Assembly (NCBI GenBank): GCA_022925895.1
Contig: JAKSYS010000083.1
Coordinates: forward strand, 62,001 to 126,000
Direction: 5' to 3'
DNA: 64,000 bases
Source: Fragilaria crotonensis
Lineage: Eukaryota; Bacillariophyta; Fragilariophyceae; Fragilariales; Fragilariaceae
Part shown: piece after piece, positions 9,583 through 20,768 of the stretch
Position numbering within the stretch: the stretch's first letter is position 1
How the letters are laid out: the number at the start of each line of letters is the position of its first letter
The notes under the pieces: generated by a model
The model's database searches: none
The model's input: the letters and a program-made list of their open reading frames with translations, nothing else
What the model was told of the DNA's origin: nothing
Program-made: the position numbers and the translations under genes

Positions 9583-10527
9583 CTATACAATATCCCGCGA
9601 TCCCATGATCACCTCCCCATACATTCGAACACTGCCGTTCGTTGAGCTCGTAGTATCAATCTCAGTACGTTTATTGTTGTTGTGGCCTATTTCCACAATG
9701 CACTGGTGCTCATCCTGATTTCGTTTTTGACGAGATCGCCACATGACGACTCCTACTAGAACAGCAACAAGAAATGCACATGTAGCGGCAACGACCGTCA
9801 AGACTGACGAGGTTGAGGAAGGGTCTGATTGTTGCTCTACGGATTGCGAAGTAGCAGAATCCATTGGAATGGCATTCGATATGAAAAACTGACAATGAGG
9901 GCCCTCCCAACCAGAACTGCAATCGCATCCTTTGTGACTGTGATATGCAATCGTTAGGCGTGTGTGTTTGTGTTTGTGTGTATGGCGTCTGTCACATGAT
10001 ATACATGCATACTTTTGGTGTACGACATTTTCAAACTTACCCTTGATTCGCAGCCACCATTTGTCGGCAGGAACCGCCATTGGCACAATAGCTTTGCCTC
10101 ACTTGCGCATCAGTGGAACAGAACACCATTGCCGCCTTTCGACAGAAATGCAACGCATACGCAGCGCTGAGATCAGATGTTGTTGCATCACATTCGCAAT
10201 GGCAAAGACTCCCCACGATCATCTTGTGCTTTCTCAGGTAGCCCCATTGGAACAGAGCTTCTGGTCTGTGTCACATAATACAAGGGATATTTCACATTGA
10301 AGACCGGCATATCCTACAGGGCATTGGCAAAACATGTTGCTGTACGTTGGAGGTCGGTAAGCGTAAGCATCAGGGTCATTTTCATTCATCTCCGCAGCGT
10401 AACCGAATTGAGGTGCGCCGATTGTGCATGCTCCACCATTTCGACATTGCAAACTACAGCTCTGCGTATCTGTGGCTGCGGCAGCTGCGAAGGTGCAAGC
10501 AAGGAGGAATAGTATTGATTGTCTCAT
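9583..10527 (-). CDS. EGF-like type I membrane protein with one frameshift
   Basis: Reads from ATG 10527 to stop 9583, with one intron 10040-9938 (GTAAGT...CAG, containing a TG-rich run). Signal peptide 'MRQSILFLLACTFAAAAA', then Cys-rich EGF-like modules ('CRNGGACTIG', 'CQCPVGYAGLQCE', 'YCANGGSCRQMV', 'CDCSSGWEGPHC'). A transmembrane helix ('VLTVVAATCAFLVAVLVGVV') and a short basic/polar cytosolic tail follow. In the current sequence the first frame stops at 10234-10236 in the middle of an EGF module, and coding continues in another frame without any splice site. The shift equals loss of one base (or of one copy of a CCTG word, which would also supply the missing EGF Cys). Most likely a cell-surface adhesion or receptor protein; ligand unknown. 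Confidence 0.75.
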
Positions 10528-11311
10528 CGTTCTTATTCGTTCGATTGTTGGATTGTCGATTGCTGGGAGAGGTATTACACACAATTTATCATACACACAT
10601 ACTCCGAGTATAGGGAATAGGGACTCCCAATCAGTCAACTGAACAGCGAGGTGCTGGTACTTGTATATGCCAGGGCCTGGACGCCAAATGACTCCCGTTA
10701 ATTACAACGAACTTCCGTATAACGTATAAACCTTCTTCCTGGAGGAGGCGTAAAGTACGTGCTGTACGTTTGTACCTGGTACCACATGTGGACTCAGGAA
10801 AGGTCTTTCTCATTCCGTCGAATTCATATGGCAGCCATACATATGATGGAGGAATTCACGACAACGCCACCGGGAAAACCAGGTGATTTTTACGACGTAA
10901 TGACAGTACTTCGCCTACGGCCCCGTTTACGGAGCTCAGGAATGTGACATCGGTGAAGATGACATTTGAAAGTTTTTCATTGAGTCATTATGTAGACAAC
11001 CTACACATACATTATTTTATTGCCTTGACAGCTTGAAAGGCGTGACGAGCCATCTGATTTGTCCAAATGTCCGTATCTGGGACTGCGATGCACGTACCAA
11101 CGTACCAACTGGGACTGCGCAAACGGGTGAGAACACATGAGTGTTTCGAATCGTGGCAGGCTTCGCATTTTTGTTGACACTTCCATCGCCATAATGGTTC
11201 GCATTCATACCCTTCTCGTGATCATCCCTTCCTGATGTCACACATTATCAACACAGTAAAAGCAAAAACACAAAGTCAATCAAGTGAAACACTGAAAAAA
11301 CGCAAATAGCA
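10528..11311. other. Intergenic, no supported gene
   Basis: Open frames at 10631-10813, 10759-10947 and 11001-11241 lack family signals, good starts or splice support. It contains the promoter of the EGF gene at its left end. No repeat is evident. Confidence 0.5.
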
Positions 11312-11608
11312 ATGACCTGGGGAGTCTTTTGGAACGTTTATCGGACCGGCACAACCAGAAGCGTTGCCACCCTAGCCCGTGGAAATGCTGCCAGGGTCAG
11401 CCAAACTACCCGCTCGGCTTCCAGCACTCAAACCGCAGTCACTGAATCCAAGGAGACTACTCCTGTCAAGAAGTCATTTGGGAAACACCCATCGAAGTAA
11501 GTTCAAATGGCAGATTTCCTTCTTTCTCTGTGCCATCCGTCATATTCTTACCTCTCGTTGCCTAATCCTCGACATGTCAGGAGGACGAAGACCTGCTGTG
11601 GATGCTGA
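11312..11608 (+). CDS. Small spliced ORF with mitochondrial-like N-terminus (tentative)
   Basis: Not recognised. ATG at 11312 opens a basic Ser/Thr/Ala/Arg-rich sequence that resembles an organelle presequence ('MTWGVFWNVYRTGTTRSVAT'). The first frame ends at AAG|TAA inside a strong GTAAGT donor (11497). A matching acceptor (TGTCAG, 11580) continues to a short Cys-rich end, 'RTKTCCGC', with stop at 11608. The spliced product would be 70 aa. The splice signals are good, but there is no homology evidence. It could equally be a 62-aa unspliced ORF or no gene. Confidence 0.3.
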
Positions 11609-11858
11609 ATTAGACGTGCCCATGTAGGAGGCGTGTGCGTCGCAAGGGCCTTGCTCTGATGTCATCAGGCGCATGAATTCACGTCTTTCCAACTTTAGGC
11701 GCGTGATTTTCACAAAATTCACAAAGGAATGCTTGCAATTTACATTCAACTCCTGCACAATATTATGAGCAATATTTGCACTCAATCCCTAAACATAGTT
11801 TCCCCCTACTTTTTTATAATAATCTGCATGCTGAAGCAACAAATATGCAGGCCCAAAT

Positions 11859-14291
11859 CTATAGGCATTCGGAAGAAGGGCAGCAAGTCGAGCAGCATTG
11901 ACACGAAATCTCCGGGGTCTTGCCCCCACAGTCGGCCCAAATGTCAGTCAGTCTCGAAATGGCACACACTTCACTCGGAACATTGCCCCCAAGGTTGTTA
12001 TTTTCCATTCCAAGCTCCGTCAGTTTCTGCAACTGAGCAAGAGTCGAAGGCACAGTGCCAGTCAATTGATTGGAAAACACGTATAATTGTCGCAAATCTT
12101 TCAAGTATCCAAAGCAGTCTGGAATGGTGCTCGTGAAATTGTTGGAATCCAAAAACAAGGCCTCTGCGTAGCGGACGCAACGTTAGTCGAAAGATGGAAA
12201 GATGACATGGGAATCTTGTTATAGGCGACTTACTCAATCCAGACAGGGCACAAAGGCCAGTTGGCAGGATCCGCCAAAGCCATTGTCTGAAAGATAAAGA
12301 CCTTGAAGATTCTGTGACAGTTGTCCACCGAGAATGGGATCGATCGAACCAAGAAACTTATTCGAGCTCAAAAACAACACTTCTATCAAAAGTTGTGAGG
12401 AATCTGGCGCGACGGCGAAATTTCAAAAGTCACAAAAAAACGTACCCAAGCTACTCATGCGGCCCATCCAACTAGGCAATGAGCCTGTCAAACGATTTTG
12501 AAACAAGTGAAGCTGCTTCAGGTTTATCAGGCTCGATAGATCTGGCACTTGTCCTGTTAGCGCATTCGCCCCGAAATTGAAAACGACTACACAACGGAAA
12601 GAGAACCGTGAGCCTCAACAGACTACAACAACAATTTCTTTGAGTCCAACACAACTTACAGAGATTACCCAGACGCGAAATCTCGGTTGGGATGAGACCA
12701 GTGAGAGAGTTATTTTGAGCAGAGGCGTATTCCAAGTTTTTCATGCCACCAAGTTCACTTGGTATCGAACCTGCAAAGTGATTCATGTCGAAGTTGAAGG
12801 AGACTGAATGCAAGTGCGTGAGTAAAACGATACTTTGGTACAACAGATGCTTTATGCACTCACTCATATTTGTCAGGCGTCCCATTGTCTTCGGAATTGT
12901 TCCAGTCAAAGCATTATTGTCCAAATACAAGTACTCAAGCATTTGCAAACCTGCGATTTGATCAATGAGCGAACCTGTGAATTTGTTGTTGCTGAGACCC
13001 AGATATTGGATGCCAGTTTCTGCAAGCTGCCTCAGAGGTATGCCTCCACTGAATTTATTATTGAACAAGATGAGCTTCTCGAGGTTCTTCAAATTTTCGA
13101 TTCGAAGGATCAACCCTCCTTCTAGTTGGTTGTTCTGGAGGTTGATGTAGTTCAACTGGGTTGAATCATACAGCTCATGGGGAATGCCACCGGTAAGAGC
13201 GTTGTTATACAGACCGAGCTGTCCAAGGATTTGAAGCTTTCCAATAGACATCGGAATCTGGCCAACAAGCAGGGGGTGGTTCTTCACAACAAGATTCTCC
13301 AACATCGTAAGGGCTCCCAGCTCTTCCGGAAGAGTTCCCTGAAGTCCATGATTATCTTCATTCACTGCAGTTTAGCAAAAATGCACATTATCTATCGCGA
13401 TGAAGCACATCGGCACTTACCAAAGGCAATCGCTCTAACTTGACCCTCGTCATTGCAACTAATGCCGGTCCAGTATAGATTCTCGCATTCGTCATCAAAT
13501 AACCAATTATTTTCTGCCCAAGTATCGGGACCATTCGTGGAATAGTAGAAAACCGCAAGAGCGTATCGCTGAGCGATACGTGAATTGCTCACAGTCTCCG
13601 ATGGTGTCAGTTTCAACGTATCAGAGCGCATAATGTATTCTCTTGCTTTGTACTGCGGAGTATCAACTTCGTGCAAACCTTCGCTTGACACAGTCTTGAA
13701 AATTTCCAGAAGGGCCTTTTCTCTTTGATTCAGATTAGCATCGGAATCGTCTTCCGTTGTTGAGCTGCTTTGGGGAGCCTGGCGCGTGGAAAGGACTACA
13801 GATATAGCAATAATGCCCGCAATGACAACTAAAAGAACGGTTCCCCAAATCAGGTAGAAGCGCCGACTTCGTTTGCTTTGAGATGCTTTAATTGGCCGAG
13901 ATCCATCGCCCTTGCCCATGGACATCATTGTTACCATAGTCTTGATACCACGATCAGAGGAAGTTTTGGAAGTTGCTGGACTCGGATACACAGGTTTTGC
14001 AGATCTAGCTGCAGTATGTTCCTGTTCCTCACTGCCTTGTTCAACATCGTCAACCTTTTCCTCTTCGATACCCTGGATTGGCGGCTTTCTCGCTGATCTA
14101 GAAATTGTTCCAGTCAAAGAACTTAGCACGGAGCTTACGCTGGAAGACTCCGACATGTCGTCACACTCCCATTGCTCATCGTCTTGTTGATCCTCCTCCA
14201 AGAACGGAGAGATGTTTTCTTCCTCTGAAGTCATCTTCTTCTTGCTGCCCTTTATGTGTGCAGAAATATTTCGACCAGACCACCGACTCAT
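11859..14291 (-). CDS. Leucine-rich-repeat type II membrane protein, six exons, one frameshift
   Basis: Exons (minus strand): 14291-13421, 13364-12864, 12803-12660, 12586-12446, 12382-12234, 12163-11859; introns of 56-73 bp with GTAAGT-like donors. All five introns are phase 1. The N-terminal ~155 residues are cytosolic and charged, then comes one TM helix ('YLIWGTVLLVVIAGIIAISV'). A cap follows ('NNWLFDDECENLYWTGISC'), then about a dozen plant-type extracellular LRRs ('LTGxIPxxL'). The Cys-rich end 'EISCQCCSTCC' is a feature of diatom LRR proteins. Exon 5 is 149 nt, where phase-1 continuity needs 150; the frame slips near 12270 inside an LRR. Probably a surface receptor or adhesion protein lacking a kinase domain; ligand unknown. 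Confidence 0.82.
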
Positions 14292-14956
14292 CGTGTGTCA
14301 ACTAATTGGCGTCGAACGCACGGAGGCTCGCGTACGGACTTGACTTGTCGTGCAACGACTGCAGATAGTGCGTCTAGAATAGGTGCGAGATCCCACAGGA
14401 AAGGATATTGAATACAATTTTTGATCTTTGTATAAATGCAGTTGAATGCCTTTGATGAGCCTCTTTGAACTAGAGTATGGGTGGACAAGGCCTTGGACAA
14501 ACGAGTGTATATTCATGCTTTTCATTCTTGGGTACTAGTTTGACATCGATTTGTGACCTTGGTTTTGTCCAACGGATGCTCAAAATTTTAGTTGGTGCGC
14601 AGTGACTCCGTCTGGTCGTTCACTACGCCTCCAAGGCGTCGTAGCAGACAACAGTACACCTCGAGCTCCCCAAAATTGCCGACCGTTCGCATAATGAATC
14701 TACACAGCCGTATGGGATTCACGTGCGCATGACAACTTTTTGAGACGTCAGAATGACGTCCAATTTGAAAAGATATTGCCGATCTGATGGTGCTCGCGGC
14801 TTCAACTTACCGTCTTGCTACCGGCGTATGTCAGCGATCCTCGTCTCGCGTCCCAATGTGTTGCAAGCCGTCGGACTGGAGCCCGCCACCCTTCGCGATA
14901 CACCTGGCGTAGCATCGTTACGGTTGTAGTTTGCCTGAATCTTAACTTCGTTGACC
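14292..14956. other. Intergenic, divergent promoter region
   Basis: Lies between the LRR protein start and the plastid protein start. Open frames here (14298-14525, 14802-15032) are antisense or out of frame to real genes. Nothing else was recognised. Confidence 0.5.
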
Positions 14957-16916
14957 ATGAGATTCTCCACCTTCGCCGTCCTATCCGTCGTTGCGTCCGC
15001 TTCGGCTTTCGTCCCATCGACGAACCATGCATTCACACGTTCCAAGCCACTATTTGCCTTGGAGGATTTGGAGGCCAAGCTTCTCGCACCTCCCGCGCCC
15101 AAGAAATCGACCGAGAAGCCAAAGCCTGCTCCCAAGGCGAAGGTCGAGAAACCCAAACCTGCACCAAAGGTCGAGAAGCCAAAGCCTGTGCCAAAGGAAA
15201 AGATTGAGATGCCCAAGTATGTGGCTACTCCTCCGCCAAAGCCTGCCCCTGCCACAAAGCCCGCCCCAGTTGTCAAGGCGACAAAGCAGGGAGGCGCCTA
15301 TGACTTCTCCGGCGTCGCCGAGAAGAAGAAGGAGCCCGTGAGGCCAAGAGCTACTCCTCGAACCACTCCTGTTGTCACAAAACCGAAGCCAGAGAAGGTC
15401 GTTGCTCCACCAAAGAAACCTGTCGAGTCCGAACCTAATGCTGGCTTAGTCGGAGTGGCCCTTGGTAGTGCACCGCTCGTTTTGGTTCCCCTTGTCGCAC
15501 TCTCTGCTGGAAGGGAGTTTTTGACCAAGACTGCTGCTCGTCGTGCGGAAATTGAGGCCGAGATTGCTGCTCAGGCGGCCGCCAAGGCCAAGAAGGCTCG
15601 CAGCGCCGAGGTAGACAGCGAAGGGCTCGTCAAGGCGGTTGTGAGTGAATCGGTATCTAAAACAAAAGTGCTTGTTGAGATTCTATCTAACGTTCTTTCA
15701 CCATTCTGCAGGGCTTTTTGGGAGGAGCTGCAGTCTCCCTTGGTCTGATCCTTGCCAACCCGCTCGCCGGCACTGAATTTCCTTCATTGCCTTCTGCTCC
15801 TTCAATTTCTCAAGGTACCTCTGCTACAAAGGTTCCTGCTGTTTCAACTCCAAACAAGGTTGTTACCAAGACGAAGGCTCTGTTTGAACAAGGGTACAAC
15901 TTCGAAGGTGTTGAAAATGAGAAGGCCAAGGCCGCTGCAGCTGCCGCTGACTTTAAATTGGTACGTCACAGGATGTTGCTTTGAGTATATTGGACAGAGT
16001 ACTGAAATTTGTTTCGTTATAGGCTCAAGAAAAGGCAAAGGAAGAGAAGGCTGCTCTTATCAAGGCCAAGGCTGAGGCTGCCCGAAAGGAGGCTGCCGAG
16101 AAGAAGGTAAGACACATCGTGGTATGCATCACGACATCTCTTTATACGACCTCACTCTTTGCCCCTATAGACCGCTGCGATAGCCAAGGCCAAGGCTGAG
16201 GCCGCTGCAAAGGAAGAGAAACTCGCTGCAGCCGCAGAGAAAAAGGAAGCTGAGGCCAAGGCTAAGCTTGACAAGGTCCAGGTACGAAACGCACAGTTCG
16301 AGAGACCGTACCTTGTTGCAACTGAGTCTAATCTTAATGTTTGCTTGTTCTTCTAGGGTGACTCTTCCAAGGCCGTCGAAGCGGAAGAAAAAGCAAGCAC
16401 AGCTGCAAAGGTTGAGGAGGATAAGGCAGCCGCATTGGAAGCTGACAAGAAGGCAGCTGATGCCAAGGAAGCCAAAGCCAAGGAGGAGAAGCTTCTCGCG
16501 GAAGAGAAAGCCAAGCAAGAGGCTATCGCTGAAAAGAAGGTAAGTGAACCGCGCTGAAGAGATCAACACCGCGAATAAGTGAACTCAGCTTGTTTCAGGC
16601 GGAGCTTGATGCTATTGCCAAGAAGGCCGCGGCGGAGAAGGAAGCCGCCAAGGCCGCGGCAGAAGAGAAAGCTCTTGCTGCTCAGACCGCTAAGCAAGCT
16701 CCAGTGCCGGTTCCAGCTCCTGTTCCAGCTCCTGTTCCGGTTCCAGCTCCGGTTCCAGCTCCAGCCCCAGTACCAAAGGCGACTCCAGCACCTGCAGCAG
16801 CACCAACTCCGTCCGCGGGTCTCGGTGTCATTACTGGAACCGCATCTGGTGGCCGGGTCCTTCCCAAGGAAGAAGTTAGTGCTGATCTCTTGAATATGCT
16901 CAAGAAGTACAACTAA
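14957..16916 (+). CDS. Plastid-targeted Lys/Ala/Pro-rich coiled-coil protein, six phase-0 exons
   Basis: 542 aa from exons 14957-15640, 15712-15960, 16023-16106, 16171-16281, 16357-16539 and 16599-16916. The bipartite plastid presequence is clear: signal peptide ending ASASAFVP, with cleavage expected before Phe. The order is a K/P repeat region (KPKPAPK-like words, about residues 50-110), a hydrophobic segment ('LVGVALGSAPLVLVPLVAL', about 165-185) and a short helix. A second hydrophobic segment ('GFLGGAAVSLGLILANPL') starts at the exon 2 border. A ~220-residue Ala/Lys/Glu helix and VPVPAP repeats near the C-terminus follow. All five introns are phase 0, and exons 3-5 each encode interchangeable A/K/E heptad material. 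Probably a plastid membrane-anchored structural or scaffold protein; no enzyme domain. The start is ATG 14957; the frame extends a little upstream without ATG. Confidence 0.85.
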
Positions 16917-17713
16917 GTGAATAGTGTAGGAGGTATTTTGAGACGCTAGCTTGCTCGTGTAGTGTTGTGCGTTGTTCATGTTTTGCACGCATGATGCACC
17001 TCACGCGTGGTATCGGTTTATGAATCGCTCTTGCAAACCCGTAGAATCTCTAAGTTCTACGTCCAAAGGGCTGTGTTGCGACTGGCGACCTCTCTGAAAT
17101 TCGGGTGGCGTTGTGGCGTTATACGGCACAAGTTTTGCTGAATGGTCGGCGCACTCGACCGGCGTGTTGATGGGTGAAAAGTGATAATTAATAAGTCATT
17201 ACGTAATGAACGAAACTCTCAAGTCCCAAGGGATTACACTGGCTACTAGCTAAGTAAGTCTATAATTTTTTAGTCGGACCGTGTGTATTATAATTTTTTA
17301 TGTGGAGGGCTATGCCGACAGGTGTGTCCCTATTGAATCCATAGATTAGATTTTTGGGCCAGCGCTGGGGGAGCAGGCAGATCGTCGACAATACTTTCGT
17401 TGCAAATACTTTATATTCAGCAATGAAGATAAGTAAAGATCTTTGCATGCGGCGTCCGTCATTACCATTGTAGCAAGGCCTAAATAAAGACGTCTGCGAC
17501 AAATTCCGACGGTTGTTTCCAATCCAATGTCTGCCTGGAGCGCACCAATAATTTGGTCACAGTCATGCGTTTCCCCATGTATATCGTACGCACTGGAATC
17601 CGGTCTTGTAAGTAAATCACAGATTTGAGGCAATTTTACCGCCGTTTCAAAACCCTTGCTTCGGCACCCCCGTCAACAAAGTGGCTGGCATATTAGGGAT
17701 CATCAACACAATC
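16917..17713. other. Intergenic, no supported gene
   Basis: 3' flank of the plastid protein and 5' flank of the tubby-like gene. Minus-strand frames at 17260-17633 carry no recognisable protein. Confidence 0.5.
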
Positions 17714-19276
17714 ATGATGACAATCACTTCCATACTTCATCATGCGTTTGGTAGATGTACTTCCTCTGACAGCATTCTTTGTGGTCAAGACGAAACGAGC
17801 TCGCCCAACGCCTTGGTTTCACACCGTTTTGATCGACCGATGCGTTGCATTATTGACCCATCGCAAGTGGTGAAGATGATTAAATACCAAGGAGATGAGC
17901 TTATTCGACAAGAGCAGGCACAGAACACTAATGACAGCGTTGACACTCCACCCTTGCAATCAACCTCCAAGGATTGTCACAATGACTCGGACATGTGGGA
18001 CGTTGATTCATCATATCATGGCACAGAATACTCGTATGCTGCCAAAACCGACATCACAACGGCGACAGGCGCGACTCGTGTTGTAGCCAATCGAGATCGA
18101 TACTCACCTTCATCATCGAAAAAGAAGCGCTCAAAAGCAGAGCAATTTAGAGTTCTGGAGCAGATCAAGGGGCCGAGGGTAGATATTGGCACCAAACAAA
18201 ACATGTTTTACGACGACAGCTCAGCTGGAAGCAGTATCTTGGGTGAACCCGAAATCAAAATACGCAAAAAGGATCTGCCGCCGGGAGTGCAATTGAATGA
18301 CGATGGCTGTGGAATCGTGTTTGCTGTATGCGCTACTGACGAACTAGCGGGGCTGCGAAAAGAATATGACCGTGCCCTCCACCTCAAGATGAAAGCCCAG
18401 ATGGGCAGCTTTTTTCGTGGGCATTACCTGAAACATTTTCCCGACTCTCCGATTCCGGATTCGTTGGAACTTACAAGATCGAATTCTTCGAGAAGCCTAC
18501 TTCCAACATTGACTGACGATTCCGCTGTGGTACTAAACGTCAATTACGGTGACTACGTCCATTCGAACCCCATTCAAATGATGGTAGATGATTCAGAATT
18601 CATGGATCTTGGCATCACAGGATCTCTGGGCTTAGTCAAACGGTTCGAAGTTAATGCATCAGGGCAGCGGCTCAAGAGTCCCAACCATTACAAGGTTCTG
18701 CTCAATCGTCGATCTGGAGTACCACTGGCGGTGTGCGCCTTGAAATCTCCATATGGATCACCTGTGGTAAGGATTTTTGCCGTCAAGCAGCGAATCCTCG
18801 GTCAAAAACCAGCTGCAACGACCAAACACTTGGGCCTTGCATGGTGTGACACCTACCCGCTTTATGCATGGGCTGAGTTTTCGATGGAAGGTGAATTCCC
18901 CAATCCCGTGCGGTATTCAATGTACATGTCCAGCGGTGCGAATGGCTGCTTTGAAGCCGAACCTAGTTACCGCGCATTTCATCGGACGATTGGCTCGCCT
19001 GAGCTAATGGTAATGGGTCGGACGGAGACCGAGCGTGAGCTGCGTGGATGCGCGTTGATATCCCTACAGCAGTCAACGGATAGTGACGACCACCACTTTG
19101 CAGTATCGATATCGCGTGGCATTGACCCGGCTCTCATGTTATGTCTTGCTTCTATAGTTGACGAAACTATGGAGAACGATATGCGTGTCAAATGCAAGCT
19201 CGTCTCGGGTAAATCGAAGTTATTGGGGGGAGCCATAAGTTTGCCACAGCTCCGGCGACCAAATCATAATTTATAA
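17714..19276 (+). CDS. Tubby C-terminal-like domain protein
   Basis: 520 aa, single exon, from the first ATG of the frame (17714). The N-terminal ~200 residues are polar and low-complexity. The middle and C-terminus (about 290-515) look like a tubby-C-terminal/LURP-one-like beta barrel: 'LGLVKRFEVNASGQRLKSPN', 'YPLYAWAEFSMEGEFPNPV', 'GSPELMVMGRTETERELRG', and the closing helix 'SISRGIDPALMLCLASIVDE', which fits the barrel's buried terminal helix. Such domains bind phosphoinositides or membranes in some families; no function is established here. The fold assignment is by eye and moderate. It is tail-to-tail with TFIIF-beta (102-bp gap). Confidence 0.65.
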   Translation: MMTITSILHHAFGRCTSSDSILCGQDETSSPNALVSHRFDRPMRCIIDPSQVVKMIKYQGDELIRQEQAQNTNDSVDTPPLQSTSKDCHNDSDMWDVDSSYHGTEYSYAAKTDITTATGATRVVANRDRYSPSSSKKKRSKAEQFRVLEQIKGPRVDIGTKQNMFYDDSSAGSSILGEPEIKIRKKDLPPGVQLNDDGCGIVFAVCATDELAGLRKEYDRALHLKMKAQMGSFFRGHYLKHFPDSPIPDSLELTRSNSSRSLLPTLTDDSAVVLNVNYGDYVHSNPIQMMVDDSEFMDLGITGSLGLVKRFEVNASGQRLKSPNHYKVLLNRRSGVPLAVCALKSPYGSPVVRIFAVKQRILGQKPAATTKHLGLAWCDTYPLYAWAEFSMEGEFPNPVRYSMYMSSGANGCFEAEPSYRAFHRTIGSPELMVMGRTETERELRGCALISLQQSTDSDDHHFAVSISRGIDPALMLCLASIVDETMENDMRVKCKLVSGKSKLLGGAISLPQLRRPNHNL

Positions 19277-19378
19277 GCGTGTTCGCCATTTCTTGGCAGG
19301 AAAGCAATGTTCCAACACTTTGTCTAATTCAGCTATTAAACATTTAGTGGGAATGGATATCGTTGTGTTGAGTACGCA

Positions 19379-20172
19379 TTACTTCTCTGCTTGAAACTCT
19401 GGTTTCAGCTGCCACATATTCTTGTGCTCTCCGCTTCGATGATAGTCTCCTATATCGCTCAAGACGGCACGTAATTCCTTTCTGATTTACCCGATTCCTC
19501 CTTGAGTTGCTTAACAGTCCAAAAGGGTTGTACTGTGAATAATTCGAATACAACGGATCTCGGGAACATCTTGATACTTTCGTTTTCGATCATTTTGCAC
19601 ATCAAGGGTGTATCTTCTTTGTTCTTGAGACCAAAGGCTTGGACAGCCGACCCAAAACCGTGATTTTTAGCCAACGATTTGCGAACTGAGAGTTCAGTGG
19701 CTTCAACTTGTTTCACGAATCGAGTATTGTTGACAGCTGCATCCAAGAGACGAGTTTTGGCAAACTTACGGTAGCGAGGATCATTCTGAGATGCCTGTAA
19801 GTTGGCAGACCGACTCACTGTGCCATGAATGGTCACTGTACCATCCTTGTTCCTTGAAAAGGGATATAGATTGGGGACCTTCTTGGTCATGGCCTCCATG
19901 GTGTAATGGAGAGGGATTTCAGCTGATTCCACGAGGGACTCCTCGCATTCAATGGAGAGTGACGGTTTAACTGTATTACCGTTCATTTTTCCACCTTTCG
20001 TAAACACTAGCTCACCGAGAACTGTGCCTTCTGGGACATCCTTCCAGACTGATGCCAGCTTGTTGGGTACTCTAATCATCCACATATCGTTCTCCAACGA
20101 TACAACCGAAGTCTTTCCCAGCGTCAGGAGAGGGTCAATAGCGTTTGTTCCCTTCTTTTGTGTGTCAGTCAT
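19379..20172 (-). CDS. GTF2F2: Transcription initiation factor IIF subunit beta (RAP30-like), frameshifted near C-terminus
   Basis: Small subunit of TFIIF, which binds RNA polymerase II in the pre-initiation complex. Reads from ATG 20172. The N-terminal beta-barrel half carries 'DMWMIRVPNKLASVWKDVPE'. The C-terminal winged helix starts at 'MFPRSVVFELFTVQPFWTVK'. The frame then runs into a stop after 'KSERNYVPS' (19459). In the next frame the winged helix continues perfectly to 'SGEHKNMWQLKPEF' and a stop at 19379. One base is missing, best placed in the short T run (plus strand) at 19479-19481. With it the protein would be 264 aa, normal for the family. The gene is essential in eukaryotes, so a consensus error is more likely than a pseudogene. 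Confidence 0.85.
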
Positions 20173-20522
20173 CGTTAAGCTTTGATTCCAAAGGGAAGGA
20201 AAGGGAGAAGAGGGTTGTTGTTCAGTGCTTCAGCGTCAAGTCCACAATTTGATTTGACTGTCAATATGCTCAGACCCTTCAGTCTTCAGTGTAGAGTCCA
20301 TCACCCTGTCTCGGTCAAGGAGTCCTACGAGAGGAGTCCCTTAGTCCGGAGTCCGGAGCACTCAACAACGGAACTGTACGAGTACCTTACTGTACAAATT
20401 GGTACTTGTACTGCGTACTGAGCACTCCATTGTACTGTAGTACTACTTTACTGTATAAAAACATGCTGCTGAACCTTTTTCTGCTGTACCGGTACCGGTA
20501 CTCGGAGCTCCGAGTCGGAACT
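20173..20522. other. Intergenic, rich in GTAC/CGGAG palindromic words
   Basis: Contains runs such as TACTGTAC and ACCGGTACCGGTAC (about 20485-20500) and GGAGCTCC. It directly abuts repeat A1 of the retrotransposon. No gene was seen. Confidence 0.5.
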
Positions 20523-20768
20523 TTGCAGATAAGACACTAAGCCAATGCAACAGTAGACGAGTAAGCTACTCCCTTCTATTGCAGTACCCAAGTGTCTATT
20601 TAACATTCGTCGTTACGTAAATGACATACTGACGGCCCTAGGACATTCGACCGCAGCGCGGTCGAGGGCAAACAACTTGTTCCCTGATGGAAATCACTCA
20701 CTTGTTTTGCAAATGAGCGATTTGAATACATCGGTGATGCGATATCTGCCGATGTACTTTTTTTGCTA
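20523..20768 (+). repeat. Split direct repeat A1 (left end)
   Basis: About 246 bp beginning TTGCAGATAAGACAC and ending TTTTTTTGCTA. It differs from A2 by one length change (CTCCC versus CTCC) and one substitution (CTATT versus CTATC). Confidence 0.92.
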
